NCBI GenBank assembly: GCA_002382445.1 | Contig: DGAQ01000076.1 | Location: forward strand, 1 to 9,478 | Length of the DNA stretch: 9,478 nucleotides | Direction: 5' to 3' | Origin: Porticoccaceae bacterium UBA4026 | Lineage (GTDB): Bacteria > Pseudomonadota > Gammaproteobacteria > Pseudomonadales > Porticoccaceae | In this document: piece after piece, positions 5,734-9,478 of the stretch | How the letters are laid out: every line of letters starts with the position of its first letter | Position numbering within the stretch: position 1 is the first letter of the stretch | The notes under the pieces: model-generated | Databases searched by the model: none | The model's input: only the letters and a program-made list of their open reading frames with translations | Told to the model about the DNA's origin: nothing | Translations under genes and position numbers: made by a program

Positions 5734-7320
5734 GTGCCAGAGTGTGATCAATTGGAAGGCAAGACAATTGAAGGGATCGCGAATACGGTCGGATCTGAGA
5801 ATTTATTGCTAGACGCCTACGCATGCAGTTTCTATGCGCAGGATGTGTATACTAAGAGTTTATCTGCATTGGCGGTAGTTCGGCCAGGTAATACAAAGGA
5901 ATTGTGCGCTGTAGTGAAGTCGCTTACGGAGGCAGGCCATGCGGTCATTCCTCGTGGCGGCGGCATGTCTTATACCGGTGGTTATGTTCCCGTGCTCAAG
6001 GGATCAGTCATAATTGACCTGGGGCGTATGAATAAAATTATTACGATTAATAAAGAGGACATGTATGTCACCGTTGAGTCCGGTTGCACCTGGAAAGCTC
6101 TGCATGAGGCTCTTGAAAAAACCGGCCTTCGCACCCCTTTCTGGGGAACCCTGTCAGGCATTAAAGCAACCGTAGGCGGTGGTCTCTCACAAAATTCAGT
6201 ATTTTGGGGATCGGGTCAGTTTGGTTCAGCGGTCGACTCGGTAATCAGTCTTGACGTGGTCTTGGCCGATGGTTCGCTGGTTAAGACCGGTTCTGGTGCG
6301 CAGATCAATGGCTCCCCATTCTTCCGTCATTTTGGTCCAGACCTTACCGGTCTGTTTACCTGTGATACCGGCGCCCTAGGATTTAAAGCTAGTGTCACGT
6401 TGAAGCTAATCCCTAAGTTACCCGCCAAACAATATGTTGCCTTCGATTTTAAAACGGCGGCAGATACGATATCGGCAATGAGCGATATTGCACGCATGGG
6501 TTTAGCCATGGAATGTTTTGGTTTTGACCCTTTCTTGCAAAAGCAGCGGATGAAGCGTGAGAGTTTAGTTAAGGATGTTAAGGCACTCGCCGGAGTAATG
6601 AAGACCTCTGGCTCGGTATTGGGAGCATTAAAAGATGGCGCAAAAGTTGCGCTTGCCGGTCGCGGATACATGGACAATGTGGATTACTCGGTGCAAGTTA
6701 TTATCGAAGATCGCAATCAACCTGCGGCCGACGATAGAGCCAAGGATGTTCGCTCCCTTGGGAAAAAACACAATGGAATAGAAATTACAAATAGTATTCC
6801 AAAAATTGCCCGGGCCAATCCCTTTGGTCCTCTCAATAGTATGCTTGGCCCTGACGGTGAACGCTGGGCGCCGGTTCACGGACTGTTTCCCCACTCTAAA
6901 ATCCAGCATGCCTATGAAGCTGTCGAGGCTTTATTTGAAAAGCATGCACAAGTTATGGATCAGTATAAGATAGAGACTGGCTATCTATTTGCATTAGTCG
7001 CTACTAACTGTTTTGTTTTGGAGCCGGTGTTCTTCTGGCCTGATGAGATTTTTGAAATTCATAAGCAGACCGTTGAGCCTACTCATCTATCTAGTTTAAA
7101 AGGATTTCCGGCTAACCCCGATGCGCGAGCGGCTGTGGACCTAATTCGTGCTGAAATGGTTCAGTTGTTTACAGCGTTGGGAGCTGTCCATTTACAAATT
7201 GGTAAGGCCTATAATTACAAAGAGGGCATTCAGCCTAACAGCTTGAGGCTGGTTCAATCAATAAAAAATGCGGTTGATCCCCACGGAAAAATGAATCCTC
7301 AGTCACTGGGTCTGGATTGA
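5734..7320 (+). CDS. FAD-linked oxidase/dehydrogenase of the VAO/GlcD superfamily
   Basis: A flavoenzyme expected to oxidise a small organic substrate (alcohol, hydroxy acid or phenol), passing electrons to oxygen or a carrier. Counting from GTG 5734 (528 residues), the PCMH-type FAD domain covers about 48-228. It shows VVRPGNTKEL (48-57), the pyrophosphate-binding loop PRGGGMSYTGG (73-83), LSGIKATVGGGLSQNS (140-155), and GPDLTGLFTCDTGALGFKAS (201-220), all close to glycolate-oxidase GlcD-like proteins. The C-terminal substrate domain ends with HLQIGKAYNY (486-495) and DPHGKMNPQSLGL (515-527), the usual terminal FAD-contact motif. No covalent-flavin residue can be assigned by eye, and there is no signal peptide, so it is probably cytosolic. 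It is the first gene of a plus-strand run; the next gene begins four bases after its stop. A longer form from GTG 5629 (563 residues) is possible but less supported. Family firm, substrate unknown. Confidence 0.92.
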   Translation: MPECDQLEGKTIEGIANTVGSENLLLDAYACSFYAQDVYTKSLSALAVVRPGNTKELCAVVKSLTEAGHAVIPRGGGMSYTGGYVPVLKGSVIIDLGRMNKIITINKEDMYVTVESGCTWKALHEALEKTGLRTPFWGTLSGIKATVGGGLSQNSVFWGSGQFGSAVDSVISLDVVLADGSLVKTGSGAQINGSPFFRHFGPDLTGLFTCDTGALGFKASVTLKLIPKLPAKQYVAFDFKTAADTISAMSDIARMGLAMECFGFDPFLQKQRMKRESLVKDVKALAGVMKTSGSVLGALKDGAKVALAGRGYMDNVDYSVQVIIEDRNQPAADDRAKDVRSLGKKHNGIEITNSIPKIARANPFGPLNSMLGPDGERWAPVHGLFPHSKIQHAYEAVEALFEKHAQVMDQYKIETGYLFALVATNCFVLEPVFFWPDEIFEIHKQTVEPTHLSSLKGFPANPDARAAVDLIRAEMVQLFTALGAVHLQIGKAYNYKEGIQPNSLRLVQSIKNAVDPHGKMNPQSLGLD

Positions 7321-7324
7321 GTTT

Positions 7325-8158
7325 ATGATTTTTCGACATTACCAGACAGTCGGCGGCAAAGATGCTGAAAGCCAGTGGCAGATTCATTATCGCGAAGCTG
7401 GTGTAGGTATTCCCATCATTTTACTGCATCCCTCTCCGACCTCATCTGTGTTTATGGAGCCACTGATAGAGTTGTTTGCTAGGCACGGTCGAGCCATAGC
7501 ATGGGACACCCCGGGTTATGGGCAGTCAGATAAGCTGCCTTGCGATACAGAGGGTCTGGATCCATACGTGCAGGCGCTGAATGAGTTTATTACCAGATTA
7601 GGATTGGATAGACCCGTTATCTATGGATCAGCCACGGGGGCACAACTTGCTATTGAATATGGCAAAGCCTATCCCAAAAATACCCGTGGATTAATCCTTG
7701 ATAATGCGGCCTGGTTTTATGATAGCGAAAGGGATGCCATTATGGAGTCCTACTTTCCGGATATATCACCGCAAGAGGATGGCAGTCATTTGCAACTGGT
7801 CTGGAAAATGGCAACGCAGGTCTACCGATATTTCCCTTGGTATGACAGGTCATCCCCTGTTAAAAATTCGGTTAAGATCCCTTTGTCTGTAGTGCAGCAG
7901 ACAGCACTCGATTACCTGACCGCTGGGACGGAGTATGATCGTGCTTATCGCGCTGCATTTCTCAATGAAAGGCCTGAGCAGCTTCGGGGATTGAGTATTC
8001 CAACCCGTCTCATGCGTTGGCAGGACAGTATGTTAAAAGACTACACTGATCGCTTGGATGGTGCAGATTTGCCGGCAAACATTAAAATGTGTCCTGCAGG
8101 CGCTGGAAAAGACAACCGTTTATCAACGCTAGAGCAGGTCCTTGCGGAGTTGCTCTAG
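7325..8158 (+). CDS. Alpha/beta-hydrolase-fold protein with alanine at the nucleophile position (GSATG)
   Basis: A 277-residue cytosolic protein of the same family as the one at 3081-3896. It has the oxyanion-side motif LLHPSPTSS (33-41, H-x-x-P-x-S), DTPGYGQSDKLP (61-72), and the elbow VIYGSATGAQLAIEY (98-112). In register with canonical elbows (glutamate E111 eight residues on), the nucleophile position is A103, not serine; S102 is one residue early. D234 (RWQDSMLKD) is an acid candidate. The region where the catalytic histidine normally lies (PAGAGKDNRL, 257-266) has no histidine. An ordinary serine hydrolase triad is therefore absent. The frame is intact and full length, so this looks like changed chemistry rather than decay. 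The ATG lies four bases after the oxidase stop with a weak ribosome-binding site, suggesting translational coupling. A C-C bond lyase or binding protein acting on the oxidase product is a possibility only. Confidence 0.88.
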   Translation: MIFRHYQTVGGKDAESQWQIHYREAGVGIPIILLHPSPTSSVFMEPLIELFARHGRAIAWDTPGYGQSDKLPCDTEGLDPYVQALNEFITRLGLDRPVIYGSATGAQLAIEYGKAYPKNTRGLILDNAAWFYDSERDAIMESYFPDISPQEDGSHLQLVWKMATQVYRYFPWYDRSSPVKNSVKIPLSVVQQTALDYLTAGTEYDRAYRAAFLNERPEQLRGLSIPTRLMRWQDSMLKDYTDRLDGADLPANIKMCPAGAGKDNRLSTLEQVLAELL

Positions 8159-8196
8159 CGCGGTCTATTGAGAACGAAGCCCCACAGGACGAGAGT

Positions 8197-8748
8197 ATGT
8201 CACGAATCGCACCATTAACCTTTGAAGACCTAGATGCAGAACTACAACCGCTGATGTCCGCCGGTAACGAAATGATGGGATTCATGCCCAATGATGGCTT
8301 GATTATGGCGCGAAAGCCTGCGGTCCTTAGGGCCATGCAGGGTCTTTTGCAGTCGATCTACATGCCTGGGTCGGTGCCTAATGAGCTGAAAAAATTAGTC
8401 GGTCTGATGACGAGTAGCGCAAGCGGATGTCAGTATTGCCAAGCCCATACCGAGTTTGGAGCCTTTCGTGCGGGTATTGATAAAGAGAAAATTTCAGCGA
8501 TATGGGAGTACGAAAGCCATAGCCTGTTTAGTGATGCGGAGCGTGCAGCTTTGGATCTCGCTCGATATGCCGCTATGACCCCTAATGGCGTTACTGATGA
8601 GCAGTTTAAAAATCTGCGTGGTTATTTTGATGATGAACAGATTGTCGAACTAGTCAGTGTTATCGCACTTTTTGGCTTTCTCAATCGCTGGAACTCAACT
8701 TTTGATACCGCTATTGAACCGGCAACCAAAACGGAGCAATCAAGTTAA
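8197..8748 (+). CDS. AhpD-like / carboxymuconolactone decarboxylase family protein (peroxidase-related)
   Basis: The 183-residue all-helical protein belongs to the CMD/AhpD superfamily. The redox motif is SGCQYCQAHTEFGAF (76-90), with cysteines C78 and C81 and histidine H84 in a C-x-x-C-x-x-H arrangement typical of the peroxidase-related branch. The family C-terminal half is visible in FSDAERAALDLARYAA (111-126) and FGFLNRWNSTFD (159-170). Many such proteins use the cysteine pair for thiol-dependent peroxide reduction; others act on ring or lactone substrates. The chosen start is ATG 8197, with AGGA seven bases upstream and 38 bases after the previous stop. An in-frame ATG at 8089 would add 36 residues of non-family sequence overlapping the preceding gene. 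Next to an FAD oxidase it could remove hydrogen peroxide formed by that enzyme, but this is inference. Confidence 0.9.
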   Translation: MSRIAPLTFEDLDAELQPLMSAGNEMMGFMPNDGLIMARKPAVLRAMQGLLQSIYMPGSVPNELKKLVGLMTSSASGCQYCQAHTEFGAFRAGIDKEKISAIWEYESHSLFSDAERAALDLARYAAMTPNGVTDEQFKNLRGYFDDEQIVELVSVIALFGFLNRWNSTFDTAIEPATKTEQSS

Positions 8749-8790
8749 AAGAATTTTTATATTTTAGCGAAATAATCACCTTAAAAAGAC

Positions 8791-8796
8791 AAGGAG
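8791..8796 (+). promoter_or_regulatory. Ribosome-binding site for the reductase GTG start
   Basis: AAGGAG at 8791-8796 lies five bases before GTG 8802 and supports that codon as the start. The 53-base gap after the previous stop shows no terminator, so the reductase probably belongs to the same transcript. Confidence 0.65.
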
Positions 8797-8801
8797 TATT
8801 T

Positions 8802-9478
8802 GTGAGCGATAACATTCAGATTCAACTAGCTAGTTTTCCAGACGGCATCCCTGAGCCAGAACATTTTGCTATTGTGACAGTGCCAGTAGAGCCGATTGCT
8901 GATGGCCAGGTGCTGTGTGAAACCCTGTACCTCTCCCTAGACCCCTACATGCGAAGTCAAATTGCCGGACGGCATATGTCTGGATCAGTCTTGGTTGGCG
9001 ATGTTATGAAAGGTGAAACTGTCAGTCGAGTGGTGGAGTCAAAAACGCCCGAATTCAAGGCAGGTGATATTGTGCGGTGCTTCGCAGGCTGGCAGAAATA
9101 TTCGATACACAACGCAGCTGAACTATTCCCTGTAGACCCTAATATCAAACCATTATCTTATGCGTTGTCTGCGCTGGGAATGACGGGATTGACCGCTTAT
9201 GCCGGGATGATCTGGCAGGCCAAGGTCAAGCCAGGGGATGTTGTTGTTATTCCTGCGGCCATCGGTGGTGTGGGTGCAACAGCGGGGCAGTTGGCAAAGA
9301 TTCATGGCTGCAAGGTGATTGGTATTGCCGGAACTGATGAGAAATGTCTCTACGCATTGAAAGAACTAGGCTACGACGCCTGTATTAACCGGAAGAAAGA
9401 AAATGTTGCTGAGCGTCTTGATGAACTCTGTCCAAAAGGGGTCGACGTGTTTTTCGACCTCGTTGGGGGTGAAATATT
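8802..9478 (+). CDS. NADP-dependent oxidoreductase, MDR superfamily (prostaglandin/curcumin reductase-like), 3' end outside window
   Basis: The first 225 residues of a zinc-free medium-chain reductase, a family usually near 335-345 residues. It reduces the carbon-carbon double bond of alpha,beta-unsaturated ketones or aldehydes with NADPH in characterised relatives such as CurA and the prostaglandin/leukotriene reductases. Visible motifs are YLSLDPYMR (43-51), LGMTGLTAYAG (125-135), the nucleotide-binding glycine motif AAIGGVGATAGQLAK (152-166), GIAGTDEK (174-181), and VDVFFDLVGGE (214-224). In many relatives the last reads FDNVGGE; here leucine replaces asparagine. The start is GTG 8802, with AAGGAG five bases upstream. 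It is the last visible gene of the run behind the FAD oxidase, suggesting that an enone or similar intermediate occurs in the pathway. The frame is open to the window end, so the gene is simply cut there. Confidence 0.92.
   Translation, partial: MSDNIQIQLASFPDGIPEPEHFAIVTVPVEPIADGQVLCETLYLSLDPYMRSQIAGRHMSGSVLVGDVMKGETVSRVVESKTPEFKAGDIVRCFAGWQKYSIHNAAELFPVDPNIKPLSYALSALGMTGLTAYAGMIWQAKVKPGDVVVIPAAIGGVGATAGQLAKIHGCKVIGIAGTDEKCLYALKELGYDACINRKKENVAERLDELCPKGVDVFFDLVGGEI

Noticed and set aside
6327..6909. Two minus-strand ORFs inside the FAD oxidase (6327-6677 and 6628-6909)
   Set aside because: They are shadows of the oxidase frame, which shows continuous family motifs across the same bases.
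7325..8158. Second alpha/beta-fold gene as a pseudogene because of the missing Ser/His
   Set aside because: The frame is intact and full length, other family motifs are preserved, and it sits in a tight operon; altered function is the simpler reading.
8089..8196. Upstream in-frame extension of the CMD family protein
   Set aside because: It overlaps the end of the second alpha/beta-fold gene, encodes no family-like residues, and ATG 8197 has a correctly spaced AGGA.

Overview
The window looks like an accessory catabolic or detoxification region of a Gram-negative bacterium. An outer-membrane TonB-dependent receptor, moderate GC content (near half by eye) and the mix of families suggest a free-living, possibly marine gammaproteobacterium. 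That placement is an inference; there is no rRNA or housekeeping gene to fix it.

Layout. (1) 1-1500: the 3' part of a TonB-dependent receptor, cut by the window edge. (2) 1501-2266: about 770 bases with no convincing gene, holding a repeated ATGATCAT palindrome and other short repeats. (3) 2267-2932, minus strand: a small multi-pass membrane protein that loosely resembles the HemJ/CopD type. (4) 3081-3896, plus: an alpha/beta-hydrolase-fold protein, divergent from gene 3. (5) 3991-5469, minus: a major facilitator transporter of monocarboxylate/oxalate-formate type, convergent with gene 4. (6) 5734-9478, plus: a four-gene run of FAD-linked oxidase, second alpha/beta-hydrolase-fold protein, AhpD-like carboxymuconolactone decarboxylase family protein, and NADP-dependent medium-chain reductase/dehydrogenase (cut by the window end). 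This run is divergent from the transporter and looks like one transcription unit.

How the genes may work together (inference): the receptor and transporter would bring an organic compound across the outer and inner membranes. The FAD oxidase, the alpha/beta-fold proteins and the enone-type reductase would transform it, and the AhpD-like protein might deal with peroxide or act on an intermediate. The substrate cannot be read from sequence. No transcription regulator lies in the window.

The most unusual observation is that both alpha/beta-hydrolase-fold proteins lack the serine nucleophile at the elbow (GYHTG in one, GSATG in the other). Neither has a histidine where the catalytic one normally sits near the C terminus. 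They keep the oxyanion-side H-x-x-P-x-S motif and the D-x-P-G-Y-G-x-S-D motif, so they appear to be intact, related proteins with non-standard chemistry rather than decayed genes. Two start codons were moved on ribosome-binding-site evidence: the FAD oxidase to GTG 5734 and the transporter to GTG 5469.
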